Assembly (NCBI GenBank): GCA_944472135.2
Contig: CALYDD020000286.1
Span: 124,001 to 188,000 of the forward strand
Length of the DNA stretch: 64,000 nucleotides
Direction: 5' to 3'
Source: Trichobilharzia regenti
Taxonomy: Eukaryota; Platyhelminthes; Trematoda; Strigeidida; Schistosomatidae
The notes under the pieces were generated by a model. It ran no database searches, was not told the DNA's origin, and saw nothing but the letters and a program-made list of their open reading frames with translations. The position numbers and the translations under genes were made by a program. Of the stretch, positions 32,158 to 44,142 are shown one piece after another (position 1 is the first letter of the stretch; every line of letters starts with the position of its first letter).

Positions 32158-32610
32158 GACCTGTTCGGAATCCTCTGTGCGTGTCGGTGGCACAGCAGTT
32201 AGGATACTCGCGGACCATGCATATGGTCCAGGGTTCGATCCAGGCCGACGCATTCTTCCTTTCCGGCTGACAACTGCTACCTTGTCGTAGTGGTCGGGCT
32301 TGAATACCGCAGTGACCCAACAAGCTAAACTGGCTGGGACTCATGTTCTTGCAGGTCCTACTATGTCAGGAAGGTTGTTTGGATAGCGGTTAGACTAAAA
32401 GCAGTTACCATGGGGTAAATGGGCTCCAGAATCAAATATGATCAAACGGCGTATGAACCCATATTGGTCACTGGCAACCATACGAATGCAGCTCCTAACA
32501 CTGCTTCGCTGCCTTTCGGACTAGACTCCAAGTCAAAGGTCCCTTAGGAAAACCACCTGCTTCGGTCTGGGCGCTCGGGCAGTTTCTTAGCCCTCATACA
32601 ATAAATGAAA
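32158..32610 (+). repeat. tRNA-derived SINE
   Basis: The head has box-A-like GTGGCACAGCAGTTAGGATA and a good box B, GGTTCGATCC. The body contains GGCGTATGAACCCATATTGG and CTGCTTCGCTGCCTTTCGG, partly shared with the 27096-27725 element, and ends CATACAATAAATGAAATGAG. Non-coding. Confidence 0.6.
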
Positions 32611-35414
32611 TGAGGCAACAAACTATCAGTGAAACTTATCGCGCACTGGTAACAATGCATTTAATCCTTTACTGATACGTATTAACCTGGAGTTATCTTG
32701 GACTTTAATTATCTTAAGGGACTTTAATTAATCGACTCTATTACCTCTGTCGAACACTATTGTGTTCTACCGATACAACAGTCCGTTTCAAAATACTTTG
32801 TGATAAATGTGTCTTTTTACACCTACACATTTTGTTCATAAAATTCTGAGATCACGAAAATAAAACTATGCATTTTCTTTGTATTCCATAGTGGAATATA
32901 TATTCATATGTGCCTTGGTGATAGGTCAAGTTAATGGGGGGGGGGACATCTAATATCAGTGTATATACTAAATGTGTCACCAGAATATCTCTTGTAAACA
33001 GTCATATTATCCATGGCGGTCTTTCAAGCTTGTCTATTCAAGGTATCTAATGGATTGCCCTTCGCAACTCCATCAGTCTGGCGGTACACAATACCATTGA
33101 ACTTGAACTGCATAATAATGATGCAGGTGAGTAGAATGTATTTAAATTTCAATCAATTTTATCCTACTCAATGTATTATTCTAGCTCTGTTTAAGTTTAT
33201 CAAAGGAAAAAATTGTATAACGAAGAATTTGTTAAACTAGAGAAAAAAAGTCTAGTTGAGGTTAGATCACTCACTACATTCGTTGTTAGTGGTTTCCAAT
33301 TAATTCACCTTTTTTTATCCGTAGTATCTTTTGTTACGTAATCAAGCAATAGCACACATCTCTTAACATGTTTTCTCCAACCAAGGAATGAAGCCTCATT
33401 TTTGGGTAATTCAGTTAAATAAACAAGTACAGACAAATTAAAAATAGAAGTGTACAGAAAGTCAGCTCATTTAGGCCAATTAGGCAATTACAACAGTAAC
33501 ACCCAAATCAGCACGCAGAAAAAAAGCTTTATACAAATATTATCGAAAGAGTTGGTAAAAAACTTCAACACTTCTGTTTTGAGAATCATAGACTAGGGAT
33601 ACCTTATGAGCACCTTTCAGAAAAATTGGATATCTAAAAAGCTTCATAAAAAGATATCTACCACCAGTTCAACAGACCAATGCAGAATCAATACCAGAAT
33701 AATTGAACTTCTAGACAAAGGTGTCTCTGACATACCAACATGGTCTTTCAAATTCATAAATCAAAAACCCAACTGCCAAAGAAGACAAAGTCAGCACCAA
33801 CTATAAAATAGACTGAATGAAATGAGAAAAAACACTTTATAAAACACAAAATAATTGAGCAAAGAATATCCTTTTCGATAAATTCCTCTTCTGGCTCTAC
33901 AATTATATATGTTTATATGCATAGAATATTCTAGATTAGTAGTCATTAATAATATTGGTGTTTTTTTAAATAGCATTGATTCGTTAAATAAGATCAATGG
34001 AACTACAGTTCACTAAATATGCTTAAATTATAGTAATAATAAAGATATAGTGGGAAATAGAATATCAACTAAATTAGGAAAATTCCACAAAAATTGAGAC
34101 CATTCGAACCTAGATGGCCGAGGTAAGGAAAATGTCTGAACTAGCCTCTTTGGACACATAAATAAGGCTTCTTGGTGTGGATCCCAACGGCCTCAGCTAT
34201 ATGTAGTAGGCTAACTCTTAAGGCGAAATTAGGATTTGTTGGTATGCGGTAAATGACTTTTAAAGCCTGGTTAACCTCAGTCTTGTGTTCTGTTTGTATC
34301 CACAAGATGAGATAGAATAGCGCTGCGAATAGATTTTGTTTGTCCTGTAAGTTTTAGGCTAGACTTAAGGCAGACCTGAAAATAACCACCCTTACTAAAA
34401 CTTCACCGCTTTATAACCTTAGCAGTACTCTACCTAACGTGTAAGTACTGACGAACGAAATCAAGGTAAAAGACTTGAGATAGGAAGTGTGTTTGGGACG
34501 GAGTTGTGTTATACACAAATGAAATATCAAATTTAATAAATAAAGGTGTTATACAACATATCTGCTGCCTTGACTGGTGGTAGGCTTGAAGAGTGCGCTA
34601 AATGAAAGCACAACGAGAGAGAGAACCAAGTATGTACAGGGGAGTCACAAATCAAAAGATGAAGTAGTGCCAAAAGTGGATGAGTGCGTTGAAACAAAAG
34701 TTCAAAGGTTCAGCGTACACTACAGTCCCTTGCTTAACCAATTATTTTGTGTTTTATATATGTCTGAATGAAAAAAACACTTTATTGATCCGAACAAACG
34801 TATCCATACTGTCCATGAATACAAACTAACAGTTAAAATATGATGAAACAATCCCCCTCTTACAACATCTCAGGCACGCAGTTATGGACACCAGTTTGAC
34901 CGGGAAAACTTAATAATCTTAGACAAAAACTGCAGAGTGCAGCTAAGAACTTTTAGAGGCGTATTGCTCAAATCAATGTGCAATTAACAAACATGTAGTG
35001 CACTGTTTACGGCATCAAAATAAACTTAAGTCCAAAATAAGTCGATCATATCTGAATTAACTAGACAAACGTATATCCTGCCTGAGGATGCTTTAGGTAT
35101 TTTCATTTTTGTTTCAAGGGGGAATCATCTGAATAACCTCGGCTGCCATCTCGCACTTGTCACTTACTCTGGTAAAATGCACATCTTAAACGTCTGTAGT
35201 TCAGCTTTATTAGCTGGATAAGTCATAAAGTCGTTTACCCAGTTAACCCTGACATTTTATTCTACTCAGATATGTTGCTCATCAGGGCATATTTCTAAGT
35301 AATTGGGTCTTGTATACTATAGCATATAAGCGATATAACCTGATACTCACAGACTCGTAGATATAGATCAAATTTATCAGTCAATAAAAAAGATCACACA
35401 ACCAAAGGAATGAT
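32611..35414. other. No gene seen
   Basis: AT-rich. A ten-base G run lies at about 32936-32945. Open frames at 33013-33240 and 33606-33806 have no recognised family. No repeat shared with the rest of the window was noticed. Confidence 0.4.
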
Positions 35415-35419
35415 GGGAG

Positions 35420-35811
35420 TGATATGTACCCACATGATGTGTGTGTCTTTTGGGTTTGGCAGTCTATTATATTTTGCTGTGTATATGGATCGATATTCCA
35501 TTACAACTGACATTATGCTTTTGTCTGTCCACTAACTAAACTAACATGTATGACCTTGTTGTCGCATGACATTACAACCAATCATGGTAAGATTTTATCT
35601 TATTGGTTCATGCGTATTAGTCATTTTCATATATACTTTTGTACTGGATTCTTGTTCATACTTGTCCGTACATTCGTACCATTCCACTCACACTCTTGTG
35701 TGATATTTATTTTCCTTGTCTGGAAAATACGAGTATCATCGTAAACCTGGTGGTCTTCTGATTTCCGTGTTTCCGCGTCAGGACTATTAACTACTCGACG
35801 AGTACATAACA
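35420..35811 (+). mobile_element. Solo LTR related to the 51995-54486 element
   Basis: 392 bp, TGATATGTACCCACATGATG..CGAGTACATAACA. It aligns with the minus-strand LTRs at 51995-52342 and 54139-54486 (shared CACACTCTTGTGTGA, GTGGTCTTCTGATTTCCGT and GCGTCAGGACTATTAA). It is flanked by GGGAG at 35415-35419 and again at 35812-35816, a perfect 5-bp duplication. There is no internal sequence. Confidence 0.8.
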
Positions 35812-35816
35812 GGGAG

Positions 35817-36328
35817 TGATGGCAACAGAACAGGATCCAATCGTAGGGGAATCTTCAGAAACAGTCAATCAAAGTGAACTTCACCAGAAGAGACACATAT
35901 TTCATCCACGGAGAGTTCATAAACCAATCTTCGCATTGAAGTTACCTCTGCAGATATTATCCAGATAAATACTGACAGTTTCACAATTGAACCATCCGAC
36001 AACAAGGCCATTTGAGAAACAATCCTTCTATACTATTCCGATATTCAAGTTTCTGTCAGTTAGGTGTGTATACGGGTGTAAAACATTTATGTAAGGTGTA
36101 GTTATCATTTTTAAACAATATATAAGTATAAAACCTCTAGATCAATAACTTTCTGGATTTTATTTCTTTTTATTGAATGACAGTTGTTCAAAAATGCCCT
36201 TGTAATGCCAGACTCACTATTGTATTGTCTTAGCCAATCACAGTAAATTACTTTTTGTAACCTTGATATGTGCATAATTGATCAGTTCAATATTGACCAC
36301 TAATTATACTGTCACAATTTGTACTACA
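35817..36328. other. No gene seen
   Basis: AT-rich interval between the solo LTR and the RTE-like insertion. No coding signal. Confidence 0.4.
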
Positions 36329-36342
36329 TAAGTTGCTTCTAA

Positions 36343-37959
36343 TTATTATTATTATTGTATCCTTTAGTTCCTAGAGGAACATAGGGCTTCAGCTGCGCAC
36401 CTCCATTGACTTCGGTTTTCTGACAACTTTTTCAACCTGCTCCAGGTCTGTCCACATGCTTTCATCTCCTCCTCGCATGACCTCCTCCAAGTCACCCTTG
36501 GACGACCAACTCGCCGCCTCCCTTTCGGGTTCCACTCGAGGGCTTGTCTAGTGATGTCACTTGATGGTTTCCTCAGCGTATGGCCAATCCATCTCCATTT
36601 CTTTCTGCCTATTTGTTTCACAATCGGTTCCTGATTGGTTCGCTCCCAGAGATCCCTGTTGCTGATCTTTTCTGGCCATCTGATCTTGAGTATTGAGCGG
36701 AGACAGTTGTTAATGAAGGTTTGAAGTTTGTTTGAGATGCTCTTTATGACTCGCCAAGTCTCTGATCCGTATAGTAGCACTGACTTCACATTGGAGTTGA
36801 AAATCCGGATCTTATTTTTGATGCTGATTGCTGTTGACCTCCACACAGATTTGAGAGTAATGAAAGCTTGTCTTGCTTTTCCGATTCTGGCTTTGATGTC
36901 CTCGTCAGTTCCGCCTGTAGTTGAGACGATGCTTCCCAGGTAGGTGAAGGAGGTTGTTTCTTTCAGGTTCTTCCCATTTATGCTTATTGTGGTCTGTTGT
37001 TGCTGTTGATGTTGGCTAGGAATCTTCATTATCTCTGTTTTATCTATGTTCACGTGAAGTCCTATCTTTGATGCTTCTTCTGCCAACTTGTTACTTTTCA
37101 CTTGCATATCTTCCAGTTTATGGGAAATCAGACATATATCATCGGCGAAATCCAGATCCTCCAAGTCTTTTGTGTCAGTCCATTTTATGCCTGTTCCCTC
37201 GTTGGTTGCCGTTGTCTGTCGCATTATCCAATCAATTGCAATCAGGAAGATCATTGGTGATAGTAGACAGCCTTGCCTCACTCCCGTCCTCACTTCGAAG
37301 GCTTCCGTAAGTTTCCCGTTGTGGATTACTTGGCATGCAGCATTGTCGTATAACTGTTGGATGAGGTGTATAATTGTCGATGGGACCCCGTAGTAGCGAA
37401 GTAGTTTCCAAATGACCTCTCGATCGACGCTGTCGAAGGCCTTTTCAAAGTCGATGAAGTTGAGATAGAGAGGTGACTGCCATTCCAAGCTTTGTTCAAT
37501 GATGATCCGTAGAGTGGCGATTTGATCAATACATGATTTGTTTCTCCTGAATCCAGCCTGTTCCGGACGAAGTTTTTCATCTAGGGCTTGTTTGATTCTC
37601 TCCAGGATGATGCGACTTAGTATCTTGCTTGGAATGGACAGAAGCATAATTCCACGCCAGTTTTTACATTGACTTAAGTCTCCTTTCTTTGGAAGTTTGA
37701 ATAAGTAACTGTTCTTCCAATCCTCGGGTACTTTGCCCTCTTTCCACACCTTCTCCAGTAGTGGTGTCATCAAGTCCGCTGTTGTCTCTGGGTCTATTTT
37801 CAAAGCCTCTGCTGGGATTCCATCTGGTCCCGGTGTTTTCCCAGCTTTAAGCATCTTGATTGCATTCAGGACTTCTGATTTCGTCGGGGGGTCAGTGTTC
37901 ACTGGTAGTTCTGCTTCCGTTGTTGGTATTGCTGGACGTGTTGTAGGTGGCGGACGATT
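36343..37959 (-). mobile_element. 5'-truncated RTE-like retrotransposon insertion
   Basis: Bounded by a 14-bp direct repeat TAAGTTGCTTCTAA (36329-36342 and 37960-37973), a target duplication. On its coding strand it starts within the endonuclease-RT linker (NRPPPTTRP) and ends a few bases after the stop codon in an (AAT)n tail. The (AAT)n tail immediately after a TAA AGG-type end is shared by the copies at 42879-44142 and 61184-61885. The open frame and sharp duplication point to a recent insertion. Confidence 0.85.
36364..37902 (-). CDS. Reverse transcriptase domain of RTE-like element (open, 5'-truncated)
   Basis: An uninterrupted frame of 512 codons from the first Met; it stays open to 37959. 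RT motifs in order: TPGPDGIPAEALK, NWRGIMLLSIPSKILSRII, PEQAGFRRNKSCIDQIATL, motif A YLNFIDFEKAFDSVDR, motif B TGVRQGCLLSPMIF, motif C LDFADDICLI (catalytic Asp pair present) and thumb-side TYLGSIVSTTGG. The C-terminal region has KWRWIGHTLRKPSSD and GRRRVGRPRVTWRR. It would copy the element RNA at a nicked target. The endonuclease domain is absent, so this copy cannot move on its own. The RTE clade is my best assignment, from the C-terminal layout; no family name is certain. Confidence 0.85.
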   Translation of the reverse strand: MNTDPPTKSEVLNAIKMLKAGKTPGPDGIPAEALKIDPETTADLMTPLLEKVWKEGKVPEDWKNSYLFKLPKKGDLSQCKNWRGIMLLSIPSKILSRIILERIKQALDEKLRPEQAGFRRNKSCIDQIATLRIIIEQSLEWQSPLYLNFIDFEKAFDSVDREVIWKLLRYYGVPSTIIHLIQQLYDNAACQVIHNGKLTEAFEVRTGVRQGCLLSPMIFLIAIDWIMRQTTATNEGTGIKWTDTKDLEDLDFADDICLISHKLEDMQVKSNKLAEEASKIGLHVNIDKTEIMKIPSQHQQQQQTTISINGKNLKETTSFTYLGSIVSTTGGTDEDIKARIGKARQAFITLKSVWRSTAISIKNKIRIFNSNVKSVLLYGSETWRVIKSISNKLQTFINNCLRSILKIRWPEKISNRDLWERTNQEPIVKQIGRKKWRWIGHTLRKPSSDITRQALEWNPKGRRRVGRPRVTWRRSCEEEMKACGQTWSRLKKLSENRSQWRCAAEALCSSRN

Positions 37960-37973
37960 TAAGTTGCTTCTAA

Positions 37974-38490
37974 AGTATTCCCTTATTTTTCTTGAAATAA
38001 GTAAATTGAAGCAACATACGAATTTTCAGTTTTAAATGCAGTTGTTTTGTTTTGTTGACCCGTTTCATTTTGAAAACATTTTCTGTTTTTGGAAATGATG
38101 TTGTTCTTATTGGTCTCACGCATAGGTGTATATTACAGATGTGTGTATACACTGTAGCTGATAAAAAATAACTCTATTTTGGTCGTGAATTTATAAATTT
38201 ATTTTATTCTGTTGTAATTTAACTCTTTTCCTTCTGTTAGATTAATATCTAGACTTGGTATTTAGCTTAGGGCTCTTTGTAGAGATGTGAATTAATTTCA
38301 TTTGTTAGATTTCATCACAAACCAACACCATTTATAGATCATTGAAAACCTAGTTTAGGACTCTTCAACAATATGAACCCAACGGATGGATCAGCTGAAG
38401 CTGTCCTGAGAAGTCGCAACAACTGTGGTGTACCATGTCATGGTGCAATTGTCATTTACCAAAGGCGTTATTACCATGAACTGACAGAAT
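37974..38490. other. No gene seen
   Basis: AT-rich interval between the RTE-like insertion and the hammerhead SINE at 38494. Nothing recognised. Confidence 0.4.
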
Positions 38491-38493
38491 TTG

Positions 38494-38690
38494 GAATTCA
38501 CGCATCATTGAATTCAAGCCCACATAGCTGAATGTTCAACCAGTCTGGTCTGGTAACCTGGAGACCCCAGTTTTGATTCCTGAGACGTTCGTGGGTGTGG
38601 ACTATTGAAGAGTCTCTTAATGGGACGAAATAACTGTTCAGTGCTCCACGATTTCCAGTGATCTCTGATTCATGTTGGCTCGTGACAGAA
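38494..38690 (+). repeat. Hammerhead-SINE copy, degenerate
   Basis: The head has CTGGTCTGGTAACCTGGAGA and a weak box B (GTTTTGATTCC). The ribozyme part reads GAAGAGTCTC then GGGACGAAATAACTGTTCAG and GTGCTCC. Stem II and the GAAA survive but the CTGANGA start is lost (ATTGAAGA), so it is not expected to cleave. Confidence 0.6.
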
Positions 38691-39469
38691 TCTACATTGA
38701 ATCTAAAATTTAGATCTTATTGTTAATTTTATCACTGACTCAATAAATGTTTTTCCGTACCCATGACATAACCTGACCGAAATGATTAGCCCCATTTTGA
38801 CATATAAGCATTATTAACATATGCCAGTTACATTCCTTGATTTCTAACTTGAAGTAAATTGTTTGGCGATACTTAGCTTCTTTGTTTATAGTAATAGATC
38901 CTGGGTTCGAGTTTCAATGGGAACAGATTACTCACTAGATTTCACTCCATCCGTCTGATTAGTCCCAAATGAAAGTGAGACGTGAATCGTGTATTTCCTT
39001 GCTAACTACCACTAAATTTGCAATAAAGATAATTTGCATTTTGTGGTAATGATACACAAGTTCCGCATCTAACTGAATTCGGCTTGGAAATCTTTGATGT
39101 TATATGCTACTGATTGACTGATATGAGTAGTTGAATACCCATCATATCGACCAGTAGTGCATGTTAGCCAGATTGAAGTGATTTAACCACCGGACAGCCG
39201 TTTCGTCCGTTTATCATCGTCACACCCGGATCGACTAAGATCAGAGAATCGATTCAGTTTGATTTCGTCTAATGTGATTGATGTCCAACTAATCATATTA
39301 ATCAGTCAATAGTGCATACGGCATCATGCAAGTATGCTTGCTTTCTTGACTGTCACTTACTTTAAGCACTCGGGTTACATAAGCAGTGTAATCTGAATAC
39401 TTCCGATTTTCAAATAAAACCACTGGGTTCCCACCCAGAACTTTTTTATAGTTTGCAAATTATGGATTT

Positions 39470-39773
39470 TCAAGTGTTGGTTTTGTAGGGATTTTGTTTG
39501 ATTGCATGGAGGATTTAATCATTGAAGAAGACATTGCTAAAAGGTCGTTCTGTGTCGTGAATTGGCAGAAGTTAGAATTCAAGAACCATTGGATCGGGTC
39601 CCGGTGCCTCAATGGTCTACGAGCTCGCCTTGTAACCAGAAGGTCCTGGGTTCGAATCCCGGTGGGTTCGTACTGCTGAAGAGTCCCAACCTAGGACGAA
39701 ACAGATGTCCAGTACTCCCAGGTTTTCCAGTGGTTCTCTAACTGATGTCAGCTCATGATAAAATCCTCCATGC
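39470..39773 (+). repeat. Hammerhead-bearing tRNA-derived SINE (Sm-alpha type)
   Basis: 304 bp flanked by AATTATGGATTT (39458-39469 and 39774-39785), a probable 12-bp target duplication. It has a box-A-like TGCCTCAATGG (39605-39615) and a perfect box B, GGTTCGAATCC (39649-39659), followed at once by a complete hammerhead motif (39670-39715). Near its ends GCATGGAGGATTT and AAATCCTCCATGC form a 13-bp inverted repeat. Schistosome Sm-alpha elements are known to combine a pol III head with a hammerhead. Identity with that family is inferred from this architecture. Confidence 0.8.
39670..39715 (+). ncRNA. Hammerhead ribozyme, all core elements present
   Basis: The conserved core CTGAAGA (39676-39682) fits CUGANGA. 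Stem II is GTCC/GGAC (39683-39686 with 39694-39697) around a 7-base loop. GAAA is at 39698-39701. Stem III is tiny, A-T and C-G pairs (39701-39702 with 39707-39708) closing a 4-base loop. The cleavage triplet GTC is at 39707-39709. Stem I is GTACTG (39670-39675) pairing perfectly with CAGTAC (39710-39715) and continuing, across a small internal loop, as GGG/CCC. Self-cleavage after C39709 is predicted. Such short stem III hammerheads in other retroelements tend to work better as dimers. Confidence 0.85.
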
Positions 39774-39785
39774 AATTATGGATTT

Positions 39786-41249
39786 GACTTAAAATTCTTA
39801 TATCAGTAAAGTTTTACTGGAAGATGCGTACATACTTACAGGGATTACATAATTAACCTATGTAACTGCAGGATACTAGGGTTTTCGATAACGGGATTAT
39901 TTACTGGCAATTCAATGTACGGATGTAAGGAAAATACATCTGGCATTGCACGCACCTTCCGTACTGTGTTACTTTTGCCTATTGTATTGTGTTTCTTTCT
40001 CTTTCTTTCATATTTTCCATGTTATTTTATAATTGTTATTTTCCTCTTCTCCATAAAATCCATCTTTCCGTTTTTCGATATTCTAGTAAATGATATATAT
40101 ATATTTACGTTTGCATATACATACTACTTATAAATCTTATCAGTAGCATGTGCCACACTTGTGCTGCTACATTAGCACATTTCTATGTTCTTCCTCTGAC
40201 CATAATTGTTACACGATTATATAGTGCGTTTCCTGTTGTTTGATTGGAGGGCTTCAAGGTGACACTTCAGTAATTAAATCTTCAGCGCATACCATTTATG
40301 AGTTGAATGAACTTAATACAGAAAAGAATATTAATCAATAAATTCTTATTCTCAAAATAGAGTTCAATACCTTCTTTATTATTATCAATATTATTATTAA
40401 AATGAACACCATAAAATACAATTTAGATTAAAGCTAAAAATAATTAGAAGAGGAGAAACAAATGAAGAATTGAAGTGTTTTGATGAAATATTGGATCAGC
40501 TAAAATTTTGAACAAAGTGGATATAGTTGGTAAAACAAGCCAAAAGAGAATGATTTAATGACGTTACAAAAAATAAATAATCAATTCATCTTAAAAAGCT
40601 CTGTCGTACAGTGTTAACACTATGGCTTTATCAAAATAATTATGCAAAACTATGCAGTAACATTTACTGGGCAATAAACTGTGCTCGAAACGTCATCAAT
40701 AAGTATTACTGCATAACACTGTGTGATTTATTAAAATAAAATCTTATCCATAATGGAGCTATACTCTACCACGGTGCCAAAGTTTTATGCTTATATCAGT
40801 AATTCAGCCACATTCTATGCATATAATTATTTAGGTCTTCTAACGGTAATCTTTCCTAAACCTAGTCCTAACATGAACTTATGTCTAAACTAACCCTAAT
40901 CTAACTTGAACTAACAGTAATGTCACTTTTTATAGGTTAACCTAACCCTAACTTGTCTTTGCTGTAGGCTGTAAATTAATCTTTCCCAAACCTAAGCTGA
41001 AAGTTGCCAGATATCCCATTTAATAACATAACTCTCCGATGAGCATATTTTACTGGTGATGACAACGTTATTTACCAAGTTTCACTAGCTTGTTCAGTGT
41101 GTGTTTCAAGGTCATTGGTGCTTTAAGTTTAACTTGGCCGATATAAGTTCTCACCGGGTGGCAGGTAGAGCCGCTTTACTGATGGGGGTCCAGGGCATTC
41201 TACAGATTTCCTCCAACAATTTGACATAATATGAAAATTTCATTCAACC

Positions 41250-41250
<1 letters not shown>
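39786..41250. other. No gene seen
   Basis: AT-rich. Scattered CCTAACCCTAA-like words at 40850-40960 are imperfect and not a telomere array. No coding signal. Confidence 0.4.

Positions 41251-41289
<39 letters not shown>
41251..41289. repeat. (TA)n microsatellite
   Basis: An uninterrupted run of TA dinucleotides, about 18 units, in otherwise unique AT-rich DNA. Confidence 0.9.
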
Positions 41290-41291
<2 letters not shown>

Positions 41292-42149
41292 AAGTGACGA
41301 AAGAAAGACATTCAAATGAGCCGAGAAGAAAATGGAATTTCAGTAGTTAGAGGGAGAAACTAGTTCTTTTTAAGGTTACAAACACACCTTGTCGATAAAT
41401 TCGCCAGTATGTATGAAACGTAAGTGCAGGAATTCATGACAGTTACCGCCCATCACCTTCTCAACAGCTACTAAAATCCTAGAAAGACAATATATATCAA
41501 ATAAGTAACTCAGTATTACAATTCTGACTAAAAGTGAATATGAAGGTTCGTTGTGTGGTGTATACTACTGACAAGGATTTCTAAGTAATATATTGTGTGA
41601 CATCTTCTTGTATAGGAAGCGATGGATTAATTTGTATATATAAGAAATGAAAGACCCTTATGAAAAGAACATGAAATGAAGACAGAAAAAGACAGGATAT
41701 GAATAATTTTTGTAAATGAAAATTTCACTCGGAAGTTTATGTATTTTAGCATTGTTCAATGTACAAGTAAAGAATTCCGCTACTAAATACCACTGTGTTC
41801 TGTCAGTACAATGGTAGTTTTTACGTGATTCAGGTTGTCTGGACTTCAAATCACCTGTTGGAAAAAGAGATACAAGAAGACAAATGTTTAGCAGAATATC
41901 GTATCTGAATCTCCTTTTTATATTATTATGGGGTCATCAGACTGTTTATTAATTAAAATACATCGTTAGGATGTATGAATGAATTCAAACCCACACTAAT
42001 TTGTCGTCTTCATGCCATGACAATTATTTGAAATTTGTTTAGTTAGTGTTTTAATCGAGTTCCCAATCTACGATTACTTAATCATGTAATTGCTTGACCT
42101 TTTGGCATAAACTAATGCAAAATTATGTGCTCACAATTGTGTTTTGGGT

Positions 42150-42450
42150 TCATCTAATTTAGCTAGAATACGCCTCCAAAACAACACACTATAACCAACT
42201 GACTACTTAAATTACATCTCCCATACACACTGAGAAAATGACAACAACAACATGGTATATCATACAAAACCTCAGGAATTTAAGCCACAAATAAGTACAC
42301 AAATCTAACTGGTTGTGTGATATAGAAATCCCTTAGAAAATTAGGCCATAAACAAATGAATCAAAGCTGCGAAATGAAGTTAACATGTTAGTTCATGCAT
42401 AAATCATAACTTCACAGCCAACAAAGAAGCTTTTCTATCCTAACTCTTAC
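42150..42450 (-). repeat. Dispersed ~300-bp repeat, family R2, copy a
   Basis: Shares with the copies at 46085, 46795, 49130 and 63755 the block (in this orientation) AAACCTCAGGAATTTAAGCC, then ATAAATCATAACTTCACAGCC. No open frame. Family unknown. Confidence 0.6.
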
Positions 42451-42878
42451 ATTACTCGATAGATATATCTTGATTTGAGATACTCGAATAGAATACACCA
42501 TTTCCCCTTCCTATTATCCTTCTGTTATTTTGAGTTAGTCATTTATCACCTGATATCAATACTCTATATGAACCAAACTTAGAGAACACAATTTAAGCAA
42601 ATACGTATTTTCCGTAACTTCTAGTCAGGTTCCACAATTATGGGCCAAAGAAAATGAATTAAGAGATGACAACCAAGATGATCATAATAATGACAAAAAG
42701 AATTTATCCTTGCGACGTAAGATTTTTTAGAATCTAGGCAGTCAGTTACTGTGAATTTGTAATCAGATAGTGTGTATTTGTATGGACAGTGGTGGCGGGG
42801 GGGATAACTATTGTTGCTTAAAGATGACATAATCCGGTGTTTGGGTTTTATAATAATAATATGTCCAATAAATATTTG

Positions 42879-44142
42879 ACCGGAACATGCTGGATTCAGG
42901 AGAAACAAGTCAGGTATTGATCAAATCGCCACACTACGGATCATCATTGAACAAAGCTTGGAATGGCAGTCACCTCTCTATCTCAACTTCATCGATCGAG
43001 AGGTCATTTAGTAACTACTTCGCTACTACGGGGTCCCATCGACAATTATACATCTCATCCAACAGTTATACGACAATGCTGCATGCCAAGTAATCCACAA
43101 CGGGAAACTTACGGAAGCCTTCGAAGTGAGGACAGGAGTGAGGCAAGGCTTTCTACTATCTCCAATGATTTTCCTGATTGCAGTAGACTGGATAATGCGA
43201 CAGACAACGGCCAATGAGGAAGCAGGCATAAAATGGACTGACACAAAAGACTTGGAGGATCTGGACTTAGCCGATGATATATGTCTGATTTCCCACAAAC
43301 TGGAGGATATCCAAGTGAAAAGAAACAAGTTGGCACAAGAAGCATCCATATAAGATAGGACTTCAGGTGAACATAGGGAAAACAGAGGTGATGAAGATTC
43401 CTGGCCAACACCAACACCACCAACAACAACAGACAACAATCAGCCAGCATAAATGGGAGGAACCTGAAAGAAACAACCTCCTTTACCTACCTACGTACGT
43501 ACCTACCTACCTGGGAAGCATCGTGTCAACTACAGGTGGACGGAACTGACGAGAATATCAAAGCTAGAATCGGAAAAGCAAGACAAGCTTTCATTACTCT
43601 CAAGTCTGTGTGGAGGTCAACAGCACTCAGCATCAAAAATAACATCCGGATCTTCAACTCCAATGTAAAGTCAGTGCTACTATACGACTGGATCAGAGAC
43701 TTGGCCAGCGCGTCATAAAGAGCATCCCAAACAAACTACAGACCTTCATCAAAAGCTAGCTGTCTTCGCTCAATACTCAAGATCAGATGGCCGGCCAGTA
43801 AAGATCAGCAACAGGGATGTCTGGGAATGAGCGAACCAACCCATCAGGAACCGATTGTGAAACAAATAGGCAGGAAGAAATGGAGATGGATTGGCCATAC
43901 TCTGAGGAGACAAACCATCAAGTGACATCACTAGACAAGCCATCGCTCGAGTGGAACCCTAAAGGGAAGCGGCGAGTTGGTCGTCAGTGCAAGAGTGACT
44001 TGGAGGAGTTCATTGAAGAAGAGATGAAAGCATGTGGGCAGACTTGGAGTGAGCTGTAAACGTTGGCAGAGAACCGAACGCAATGGAGACGTGCAGCTGA
44101 AGCCCTATGTTCCTCTAGGAATTAAAGGAAATAATAATAATA
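42879..44142 (+). pseudogene. 5'-truncated, frameshifted RTE-like retrotransposon copy
   Basis: Flanked by CAATAAATATTTG at 42866-42878 and 44143-44155, a 13-bp target duplication. It begins at the PEQAGFRR point of the RT and runs through LHSISTS-type out-of-frame pieces, RTGVRQGFLLSPMIFLIAVD, then LADDICLISHKLEDIQVK (motif C with LADD for FADD), QAFITLKSVWRS and a C-terminal region in broken frames. It ends in AGGAATTAAAGGAAATAATA. A duplication of the word ACCTACCTACGTACGT interrupts it at about 43485. It shares a LYDWIRDLASAS-type variant with the copy at 61184-61885. Confidence 0.85.

Noticed and set aside
37068..37393. Plus-strand frames over the RT
   Set aside because: Antisense shadows of the intact RT frame on the minus strand.
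39600..39665. tRNA gene (good box A and perfect box B)
   Set aside because: The acceptor stem and anticodon arm do not form, and the box B is followed directly by a hammerhead. It is a SINE head. The same applies at 28536, 32185, 48485, 51085, 51400 and 55520.
40846..40960. Telomere-like CCTAACCCTAA words
   Set aside because: Imperfect, dispersed and interrupted. No array of TTAGGG/CCCTAA units, so probably chance or very old interstitial sequence.
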